Virus record (IMG/VR): IMGVR_UViG_3300031857_000047
Location: 46,956 to 110,955 of that record
From: a virus
Reading direction: 5' to 3' (one strand)
DNA length: 64,000 bases
Positions 18,301 through 26,700 of the stretch are shown here, one piece after another. Both the position numbers and the translations under genes were made by a program. Position 1 is the stretch's first letter, and every line of letters starts with the position of its first letter. A model generated the notes under the pieces. The model searched no databases. It worked only from the letters and a program-made list of their open reading frames with translations, and was not told the origin of the DNA.

Positions 18301-21300
18301 CAATCGCCAACTGCTGGTAATGTTACTTCGCTCCAAGTTGTTCCATCTATAGAATAACCTGCTTTATTTGTGCTAGATCCTACTGCAACATATGCTCCAG
18401 CAATTGCTGTGCCTGTTGCGGAAACTGCGGTAATACTACCATCTGTAGAATCTATTGCATCAACTGTTATGCTAATGTTGTTAGTTGGAGCTGCACCACC
18501 TACTGCTGTGCCAGCAATAGTTAATGTATTACCTACTACGAAATCAAATCCAGGAGAATTAATAGTTACAGTATATGTTCCATTTCTTCTTACAACATCA
18601 AATGTAGAACTAGATCCTACACCCCCTGTAGCACTTAAACCTAAGTAGCTGGCATAACCGTTTCCGTAAACAGCATCATTCCAATTTCTAGCAGTGGATA
18701 GCGATCTTATAGTTTTTGTATAACCAGGATCACTAAATGTAACTCTAGGTGTAATTTCATAAACTGTAGTAAGATCCAGTGAAGCCACAATTGGCGTACC
18801 TGGAATCACATGATCCCATCCTGCTGTACCGTCACTTTCTTTTCTAATAGTAGCAACTTTGCTTCCGTTGTTATAGGTTTGAATATAACCATACTGTCCT
18901 GCGCCTGTTCCTGCTGTAATAAACAAGTGCATGCCTACATAGGCTGTACTTAATGCGCTATCAGCAGCCGCAATAGTAATCTGTGTTGTATTTCCGCCTT
19001 GTGCTACGTTGCCAGAAGTTACATAACCAACACCGCCAGGTCCTGTGCTATCGCCCGGATCAGTTAATCTTACCTGATATAATCCGCCATTTCTAGTATC
19101 TATTGTAGATACTGCTGCTCCGGATCCTGCACCAGAAATAGTATAGCTAGCTGTTGAATAATCTAAACCAGCATTTAAATATTCCATAACTAGCAATTGA
19201 TTGCCGTCTGTGATAATACTTCTAACACTAGCTTCTTGGGCTTGGTTATCAACTGCTCCTGTAATCGGAGTTTCAGTAACATCATATCCTTCAGCAACAG
19301 AACCAAATGTTCCGTAGGAGTTATTACCGTTGGTAGCACGAATCTTACCACCGTTTTCAGCTAGATAGCCAATGTGATTGTAGTACGAGAACACCGAAAC
19401 AAGTTCTGCACGACCTAAGTTAGTAATCCATGCTCCAATACCGTCACTCAATACCTGTGTGAAGTCATTGCTAACAATAGAATCATTACCGCCTGCGTGT
19501 AAGCTGCCATCGATCTTTTGACCTACACAGGCAGTACCAAATGTTGTTACGTTTTGTACGTAAGTTGATTTGTTAGTAACCCATGCACGATCATCGTTAG
19601 GACCCCATCCTGGATCAAGAGATACATATGCACCTGCTAACGGACGTTGTGTACCCCATTCATTAACTGGGGTTAGTCCGTCTGCATCACCTGCACCTGC
19701 GGTATTACCGTCTGATGTACCATCTAGGCCTGTGAGTGTTTGATTACGAACACCGCAACCATTTCTTACATAGAACATGTCTTCTAGTTTAGAACCTGTA
19801 TAGGCATTTCTGTAATATCTAGCTGCCGTCACTGTGTTAAAATTGCCTGTATATACTAAATCTTTAGATATAGCATCAACATAATTTCTTACATCGTTTT
19901 CACAACGGGCAGCACTGTAGTACCAGTTAGCAACCATAGTACCGCTGGCTGCAGATAAATCAACTGCTGTGCCATTTAGGCTAGTTGAGATCTTAAAGGT
20001 TGTTGCTGTTAGTCCAGATGCTAATACATAGTAGGTTGTGTTTAGTGCAACATTACCAAATACAGTTCCTGTGAATCGTATTGTGTCGCCTGCAACTAAC
20101 CATGTTTGCGAACTACATGTAAATGTGTCTGTACTACCATCTGCTGATGATACAGTTGTTTTAAATGTATTGGCAACATATGCAGTAGCTTCTGCTGCTA
20201 AGAAATCTTTGTTAAGTTCAAGAATTTTAGCACCATTTATTAGATCGGTATCTGTTACCGGAATGTTTGTGCCAAATACAACCGGGCGTGTTCCTGTGTT
20301 GACATAGTCAATAGCATAATCCCATAGCTTACCGGCAGCAACTGTTGCTCCCGATGCTGCAATTTGTTTTGCCTTGTGTCCAATGAAGTCAATAATACCT
20401 AGAGTTGCTGCCAACTGATTGGCCACTACCAATAGTGCTGAACTAGTTCCTCTTCTATAGGCCATTCCTGCTTTGATAGAAGCAAAATTTGAGCCAAACA
20501 TCAAGTCGTAGCCTAATGCATCTACGATGTAGCCTACGTCTCTAGAACAGGTAGTTTCATTAAAGTTCAGTGTTGGGAATTCTCTCTTGATGTAAGTAAC
20601 TGAATCAGTTTGTACTGTAGATCTTAGACTGTTAAGTACTGTTCTTGCAGTTAACAATGCTGCTGACACCCAAGAAGTTGCAGGTGCTATTAGTGTTGGT
20701 AATACACCGTCGGCAGTAATAGTGTTAATAATTTCTTGTACACGCTCTTCGGCAAAATTCTTTGAACTGGTATTACCAGCAGTACCGCTAACATCTTGTG
20801 TTAGAGCGTTGCCTGCTGATACAGAAACTGCTGCTTCTGTAACAACCTGACCTACAACTGTTTTTAATCTTGCAAATGCTGCTAAGGTTGCTGCCTTTTC
20901 TCCGCTACCAAATGTTGCCTCACCGTAGCTGTAATATGCATCTGCTGCAATTCTTGTCTGTGTATTACCACCGTAGGTGATATCATATCGAGCTGCATCT
21001 AAAATGTATCCTACATCACGAGCACATGCCGCAGCATCATATGTAAATGATGTCGTGAACGGTGCAATGTTTCCTGCTACTTGAACAGCAATCCATGCAG
21101 TAATTTCTGCTTTGATAAATGCTGTGTTGGCTAAAATTTGTGCTCTAGCATTGTCATATGTAGATGTTGCACCAGTAACATTGCCAGTTGAAGCGTAAGC
21201 AGTATTGGTTAAACTTGTTCCCCAGTTTGTCGGACTTGGCAAAACAAATGCATCAACTGACCCTAGGCCGTTAGAAATAATATCTTTAATTTCAGTGATA

Positions 21301-23726
21301 TTTGCTTCAATGCTTGACACTGCGGTTGCACTACCAACATTACCAGCCTTTTGACTGGTTGTATTTTGTGTAGCTGTATTACCTGAAGTAGGTGTTACTG
21401 CAACGTTAGTAATAATGTCTGAAGTAATAGCCTTTAGTCTCTGTAAAGTAGTTACAGATTTTGCCTTGTCATTGGCTGCGATCAATGAACCAGCTGGACT
21501 AATTCTAGTACTACGTAATTCATCACCTACTATTGCAGTATTTGCTGGAACGTAGATTGGTAGAACTTCGTAAAATTGTCCTGTTTTTACATTAATTGTA
21601 TAGTTTGGTACATCGGCTGCTGGTAAATCTGCAATACTATTTGCAGTTAACGCATCTGTAATTATTTCAGCTAGTCCTGTAATAAGGGCACCTGCTCCAG
21701 TTTCAGAATCATAATTGAAATCTATGATTTGTTTAATTCTGTTGCCTACGCTAATTCCGTTTAGTGCTTGGTAATTTGCAACTGGTGCAAGATTAGCTAA
21801 GATTTTATCTATTAGCGTCACAGTGTAATTAATAGATGCTACTAGTTGCTCTTCTTCGTCAGCAATAAATGGTTCAATAACACCAAGTGCTGTAAAATAA
21901 GATTCTGTAGCAGCGATTGTTTTGGTATTTCCACCGTGTGTTAGATCATAGACAAATGCGTCTACAATTAAACCAATATCACGTTCGCACAATGCCTGGC
22001 TGTCATTAACAAAACCAGCAAAAGGAGCAATACTGTTGGCAATCTGATAAACGACCCATTCGGTAAGTTCTTTTTGTATGAATGTTCTATTTTGATTTAA
22101 CAGATATGCGGCATTTGAAAATTCTGTACCTTTAGCAATCTGCTCACAGGCATATCTTACAGAAGCCCACGGCCGATCAATGGTTGTTCCGTATGCAGGA
22201 TAAGGTGCATCTACACCATGCGCTGCAACATAATAAACCTGTTCAACTTTACCCCAGAATTTCCAAACTGGAACTCCATTTTCTACAGCAAGAACTTGTC
22301 CTTCTTCACCAATAGGCAGTCTTGTAGGACCTGTAGGAGCGTAATAAACTAAATCTCCTGTAGTAGTTAAAACACTATCTTCTAGTCCGCTGGTAATTAA
22401 ATTCCAATATGTTCCAGTATTGTCTTTCTCTGGACTGTTTGTTGTTGGAGTAAGTGTACTGTCGTCATCATCTGATGTGTGTCCAAGAATACAAATATAA
22501 CTACTTGAATTGTATTTTACAATATCGCCTAATAGATAAGAAGTTGAATTTAACCATTCTCCTCTCCATCTTAGGCCACTGTTTAGTCTAGACCAATAGG
22601 TAGTTTCAGTTTCTGGATTTTTGTTAGTTCCTGATAGTGTAGCGGTGTATGTATAACCGCCGTGTCTAATCACTTCACCTGGCAAGTACGCTGTTCCAGA
22701 ACTCCATTCGCCTTCAAATTTAAAGGAAGTTGTAAAGAGATCCCAATTTGAAGTATCAGTTGGTATAACATTAGTGTGTACTGTTTTAGAAATATAAGAA
22801 TAACCACCGTATCTAACAATGTCGCCCGGTTGATAGGTTGTTGCAGAACTCCAAAAACTTTCAAATTCTATACCCTCAACAAACTGTTCAAAATAAACTA
22901 CACTAAAGTTTGTTGAACTTGTGTGATATGTATTACATCTCCAAATGCTATTTCCGTATTTTACTAAATCGTTAACTTTGTAACGGACTGCATTAGCCCA
23001 TTCGCCTTTGTATTCAATACCTTTGTGGAAGTAATCCCATTTTGATTGGTCGGCTTCTAGGCCGTTGGCTGCTATTCCTGCAGAAGTGTGACCTTCATTA
23101 CAAATATATGACTGACCGCCGTATTTTACAACGTCGTTGATTTTATATCGTAGGCTAACTGACCAGTCGCCTTTCCAATCAAAACCTTCACTTAAGATAT
23201 CCCATTTTTCTAAGTCTGCTTCTAGACCTAACGCTGCGGTGGCTGCAGAAGTGTGAGGAGTATTACAAACATAATTGTTTCCGCCGTATTTTGCAATATC
23301 GTTTTTGCGATAACGAACGACAGAACTCCAATCGCTTCTCCATTCAAATCCTTCTGCGTATAATTCCCATTTTGATAGTGCGCTATCGCCTAGATCTAAA
23401 TCAAATTCTAATCCGTTAGTTTCGGTTGACGAAGTATGACCTTGAGTACAAATATAAACAAATCCGCCATATTTAACAAGATCATTTTCTTTGTATAAAG
23501 TTAACTGTTCCCACTCACCTTTCCATGATTGGCCGTCGGCAAATAAATTCCATTTTGTAGGAATTACATCCAGATCAGCATAAAAATCTGCGTTAGCAGT
23601 ATGCCCTGATACGCACAAATAAGTACGTCCACCATAATTGATGACGTCATCTTTATAGTATGTAGTACCGGTTACCCAGTCTGCTTTCCATACAAATCTA
23701 ATTCTACCTAGTTTAAATTCAGCCAT
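15396..23726 (-). CDS. Giant modular fibre protein (2776 aa) with CBM-like array, beta-helix and Asp-box repeats
   Basis: 2776 aa, ATG. Residues 1-450 hold eight modules of 50-60 aa, each with W-x-G-x-W, a YxxxDxVxYGGxxYxC strand pair and an HTS turn, resembling CBM5/12 carbohydrate-binding modules. From about 505 a YYVAAHGVD segment starts a long helix-type region with four copies of a RDVGYIVDALGYDL-like motif and, near 1390-1410, VTTFGTACVGQKIDGSLHAG, read as right-handed beta-helix. Residues about 1775-2310 hold twelve Asp-box units (YSTNGTTWSAATLP type). The C-terminus (LTGHDFLDIGTGN, TDQDGNFRVGG, EFSTDPFF, VIPTQRAIKAYISSQ) is shared with the 1815-aa protein. A late-type octamer lies 23 bp upstream. 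It is almost certainly a host-surface glycan-binding fibre or baseplate appendage. Its size and repeat numbers suggest growth by recombination. Confidence 0.85.
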   Translation of the reverse strand: MAEFKLGRIRFVWKADWVTGTTYYKDDVINYGGRTYLCVSGHTANADFYADLDVIPTKWNLFADGQSWKGEWEQLTLYKENDLVKYGGFVYICTQGHTSSTETNGLEFDLDLGDSALSKWELYAEGFEWRSDWSSVVRYRKNDIAKYGGNNYVCNTPHTSAATAALGLEADLEKWDILSEGFDWKGDWSVSLRYKINDVVKYGGQSYICNEGHTSAGIAANGLEADQSKWDYFHKGIEYKGEWANAVRYKVNDLVKYGNSIWRCNTYHTSSTNFSVVYFEQFVEGIEFESFWSSATTYQPGDIVRYGGYSYISKTVHTNVIPTDTSNWDLFTTSFKFEGEWSSGTAYLPGEVIRHGGYTYTATLSGTNKNPETETTYWSRLNSGLRWRGEWLNSTSYLLGDIVKYNSSSYICILGHTSDDDDSTLTPTTNSPEKDNTGTYWNLITSGLEDSVLTTTGDLVYYAPTGPTRLPIGEEGQVLAVENGVPVWKFWGKVEQVYYVAAHGVDAPYPAYGTTIDRPWASVRYACEQIAKGTEFSNAAYLLNQNRTFIQKELTEWVVYQIANSIAPFAGFVNDSQALCERDIGLIVDAFVYDLTHGGNTKTIAATESYFTALGVIEPFIADEEEQLVASINYTVTLIDKILANLAPVANYQALNGISVGNRIKQIIDFNYDSETGAGALITGLAEIITDALTANSIADLPAADVPNYTINVKTGQFYEVLPIYVPANTAIVGDELRSTRISPAGSLIAANDKAKSVTTLQRLKAITSDIITNVAVTPTSGNTATQNTTSQKAGNVGSATAVSSIEANITEIKDIISNGLGSVDAFVLPSPTNWGTSLTNTAYASTGNVTGATSTYDNARAQILANTAFIKAEITAWIAVQVAGNIAPFTTSFTYDAAACARDVGYILDAARYDITYGGNTQTRIAADAYYSYGEATFGSGEKAATLAAFARLKTVVGQVVTEAAVSVSAGNALTQDVSGTAGNTSSKNFAEERVQEIINTITADGVLPTLIAPATSWVSAALLTARTVLNSLRSTVQTDSVTYIKREFPTLNFNETTCSRDVGYIVDALGYDLMFGSNFASIKAGMAYRRGTSSALLVVANQLAATLGIIDFIGHKAKQIAASGATVAAGKLWDYAIDYVNTGTRPVVFGTNIPVTDTDLINGAKILELNKDFLAAEATAYVANTFKTTVSSADGSTDTFTCSSQTWLVAGDTIRFTGTVFGNVALNTTYYVLASGLTATTFKISTSLNGTAVDLSAASGTMVANWYYSAARCENDVRNYVDAISKDLVYTGNFNTVTAARYYRNAYTGSKLEDMFYVRNGCGVRNQTLTGLDGTSDGNTAGAGDADGLTPVNEWGTQRPLAGAYVSLDPGWGPNDDRAWVTNKSTYVQNVTTFGTACVGQKIDGSLHAGGNDSIVSNDFTQVLSDGIGAWITNLGRAELVSVFSYYNHIGYLAENGGKIRATNGNNSYGTFGSVAEGYDVTETPITGAVDNQAQEASVRSIITDGNQLLVMEYLNAGLDYSTASYTISGAGSGAAVSTIDTRNGGLYQVRLTDPGDSTGPGGVGYVTSGNVAQGGNTTQITIAAADSALSTAYVGMHLFITAGTGAGQYGYIQTYNNGSKVATIRKESDGTAGWDHVIPGTPIVASLDLTTVYEITPRVTFSDPGYTKTIRSLSTARNWNDAVYGNGYASYLGLSATGGVGSSSTFDVVRRNGTYTVTINSPGFDFVVGNTLTIAGTAVGGAAPTNNISITVDAIDSTDGSITAVSATGTAIAGAYVAVGSSTNKAGYSIDGTTWSEVTLPAVGDWQSIAYGVYSSVSKYVAIVRDGTIAAHSVDGVNWSTSSIGEGGDWVGIAYGSAKFVAISESDSGTTSRAVSSDGGLTWSVGSVSTGAKAIAFGNGRFVIVEGNFSNSVAWSTDGVTWNVTTMPANADSTESNWFDIAFGNGRFVAIADNATMVAYSFNGATWYSSTLPVSADWRKVVYGSGTFLALADGEIAASSHDGKNWTSRSTTVATISVTDTAEDDSTAWASGTLSSVANWSAVGYGGSKYVAVSGPTLNVAYSTNGGSTWSAGTIPTGTDDARCIAYGGGTWVIPYISSNDVATSSDGITFSFQSNVLTAVRDWSAITYGNGTFVLVGNSSSVAQYSTNGTSWSSSTMPGTDEWTSVAYGNIGGTNYFVVVSGSTTNSTAGASSVDNGATWTARTLPTSTRWSSVTFGNSTFVAVAGNSGTTTTSAAYSTNGTTWSAATLPGAAARWTNVTWNGSVFVATAYNSSRSAISEDGITWTEITMTTTANWNAGASDGAYNTVVVGYGSSAVKTQFYQANTNYLTVASTADLSVNDTVQFSSGVIGGVSSGTRYFIKSIASATRFNISSSVGGSVVTLTTGTGTMAGTIGKLYSAAAYGNPTGNAGFLTFNQGGRRALAVYVGTRARGRAWVNDGLIREIWVHEPGSNYTSAPTMTIVDPNNTGADATYVARIGDGVLAQPNYSNRGANYTASSTTVTGDGYADNYQVGAFIDFKDLTDVPRGGANLQIAGIDDVYYRIVNVRDLTGVGPYSAQIQVSPDVGTLESPDHNAVTTIRRRYSQVRLTGHDFLDIGTGNQTNTNYPGLPTTDPIPANETVDSNGGRVFYTSTDQDGNFRVGGLFNVEQSTGTATLNADAFNLAGLNELSLGELALGGGGATITEFSTDPFFTADSDTVIPTQRAIKAYISSQIGGGGSSLNVNTLTAGVIFIAGQEITTTTNVQININSKVNFKAGVDGYAVALNLFLNA

Positions 23727-23748
23727 TTTAGCTCCAATCCGTTATTAA

Positions 23749-23756
23749 TATTTATG
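23749..23756 (-). promoter_or_regulatory. Late-promoter-like octamer CATAAATA
   Basis: Minus-strand CATAAATA in the 45-bp gap upstream of the 2776-aa fibre gene, followed by a GGAG ribosome-binding site near the ATG. It is one base from the T4 late consensus and placed like the 15.06 kb site. Confidence 0.55.
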
Positions 23757-23771
23757 CTCGTCAAAAAATAC

Positions 23772-26700
23772 TTATATCATACCCCTTCCTGCAAGGAAGT
23801 AGGTATTAGTTAATAAGTCGCCACTGAAAGGTTGTTTAAAATTAACCTTAACAGGTATGTTAAGTTGTTCGCTTGTTGTTGTTCCAATATCAGTAGGTCC
23901 AACTCTTACCACACCTGCAACTACTGATGTTGTAAATGCATCAGAACCACCACCTGACACTCTTCTTGACAAATAGGCTTTAACTGCCCGTTGTGTAGGA
24001 ACAATGTTATTACTGTCTGCGATGAATAATGGGTCTGTTGAAAATTCTCTAATTACAACTCCTGATCCACCAACGCTTACTCCGCCTAGAGATAGTTCTT
24101 CTAGTCCTTCTAGCACAAAGAAATCAGCACTAATAGTCACTGTACCAGTCGATTGCTCAACTGCAAAAACTTCTCCAACTCGGAAATTACCGTCTTGGTC
24201 AGTGCTCGAATAAAATACTCGGCCGCCGCCTTTTTCTACAACTTCATTTTCTGGTGCAAGAACTGTTCCTACAGGAAATAATGTATTAGGATAATTTGTT
24301 TGTTCAAAGTTTCCTAATCCTACATCTAAGAAATCGTGACCTGTCAAACGAACTTGACTGTACAACTGTCTAATAGTAAGTGATTCGTCGTGCTCCGGAG
24401 ATTCTTCTCTTCCTAGGGTTTTTGCTATTGCAATTTGAGCAGTGTAATCTCCTACTGTTCCTCCAAGAACAACTGCTGACAATACCTTGTAGGTATAATC
24501 ATCGATGCCGTTTATGTTTAAGTTATCGCCAGGACCCGGTATACGAGTTAAACTGTCAACTACAAGAAATTTTCCAGTTTGATATTGATCTTTATATCCG
24601 TCTCCAGCTACAATAGCACCTGTAGTTAATGTTTGATAAGATTCGCCAACATCTACAATCGACGGAGTGCCCAATACTCCATTACCAACTCTAACTCCTA
24701 CAGTAACTTCTGTTGTGTTATTAGGATCTGTTAATGTCATTACTGGTGCTGAAGAATAACCGCTGCCTACTTCCCATAACAATATACTTAAAATACGACC
24801 ACTTCCCAATGTTACTCTAGCCTGAGGAGTAGTTCCCATTGATAACAAATTACCAACAGTAGTTGCTGATAATCCAGACACTGCTACCAGTTTGCCAATA
24901 CCGCCGCCGGCTATATCTCTCCATGACTGGACTCCACTCAAACTTCTATACGCCCAGTTGATACCGTCTGTTGACACTGCTACTTTATCATAACTTTCTG
25001 CTAGAGCAACAAATGTTCCTTGGAAGTATTTGATAGTCTGCCAATTTTGTGTATCGATAGATGCAGGAGTCCATGTTATACCGTCAAAACTATAAAAAGT
25101 GGAGTTAGCTCCGGCGAAGCCACCTTCTATGGCTACAAATCTATTATTACCGTAGGCAATTCCTCTACAGCCACCGATAAATGATCCCAGTGTCCATGTG
25201 GTTCCGTCGGTACTATATGCTGTTTGTGCTGTAGACGAGTCACTTTGTGAAACGGCAACAAATTTGCCTTTACCGTAGGTAATGTCAATCCAGTCGGCGC
25301 CTTCTGGCAATAGTCCTGCGGTCCATGTTATTGCATCTGGTGATGTTGCAATATCTTTGCCGCCGGTGGATGTAGCAACCCATAGACCGTTGCCGTAGAC
25401 TACCGAACTGTATGTTTCTACGGGTGCTGTAGCAACGTTCCAAGCTACACCATCAAAACTATAAGAAATTTGTCCGCTTGATGCCACTGCAACAAATGTA
25501 TTATCTCCGTAGGCAACTTTAACCCATGTTGCAGCAGTTGGTAAATTAGTTGCTGTCCAAGTAGTTCCATTTGACGAATAACCAGCGGCATTTGATCCGG
25601 CTGTAGAAACTCCATTGGCTACCGCAACCCACTTTCCACTACCATAGGTAATACTGATCCAGTCATCTGGTGTGGCTAAACTAATTGCGCTTGCATTATA
25701 ACCTGTAGAACTAAAAGTAACTCTAGGTTCAATACTGTAATAGGTTGTTGTGTCTAATACAGGCTCTATAGTAGTACCTGGTTGGAAATGATTCCAACCT
25801 AGATGATGCATTATCATGCCGCCGGAACTGTTAATTAATAAAAATACTGTGCCGCCTTCTGAATCACTTACCGTTATTTGTGTAGCGTTTACTATGGTTT
25901 TTACATAGTAAATAGTTTCTAATTGTATGTTTCCGCTAACCACTCCTGTAAACAATACAGGATCATTAAGTTTTAGATATTCTGTGGTGCCAATAGTAAT
26001 CCTGTTTCCAGATGAAGTAGTTGATGCTACAGTTTGTTGTGGTTTAAATTCGCTGGCTATAAAAGCATTTTTTGTAGTTTCGTTAAATTCTGCAATATAT
26101 CCGTATTGACCTGTTCCAGTTCCAGAATCTAGTACCAATCGCATAGAACGATAGCTATCTGCTTCTGAATCATCAGAACCTGCAATTGTTACAGAGTATA
26201 AATCTCCTGATTGTGCATTATTTTTAGCATTAGCATATCCGCCGCCGCCCGATCCTGAAGAATCTCCCGGATCTTTAATTCTTACTTCGTAAACTGCTCC
26301 GTCCCTAAACTCTTCTGCTAGCAAGGATCCGTTAATACCTGCACCAGTTAATGTATAGGTTGCTTGGGTATATTCGTTTCCTGCATGACTGAAAAATGCT
26401 CTGGTCAATTCTCCGTTGACTGCAAATACTTGATCTACATTAGCATCGTAATATCGATTATTGACTACAGCAGTAATTGGAACTTCGCTTAGATCAAAAC
26501 CTTCTGCAACTGCTCCGTATTGTCCGTATGAACTGTTTCCGTTTGTACCTCTAATTTTTCCACCGTCGGTACATAGATAACTAACATGATTATAATAGGT
26601 AAAGACCGACACAACTTCTGTTTTACCAGTACCATTACACCATACGCCAATTCCATCTGATAACACCTGTGTAAAATCGTTGGCAACAATAGTTTGATTG

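Noticed and set aside
15396-18400. CRISPR-like or satellite repeats in the fibre gene
   Set aside because: The repetition is coding (Asp-box units), diverged at the DNA level, and in one open frame.
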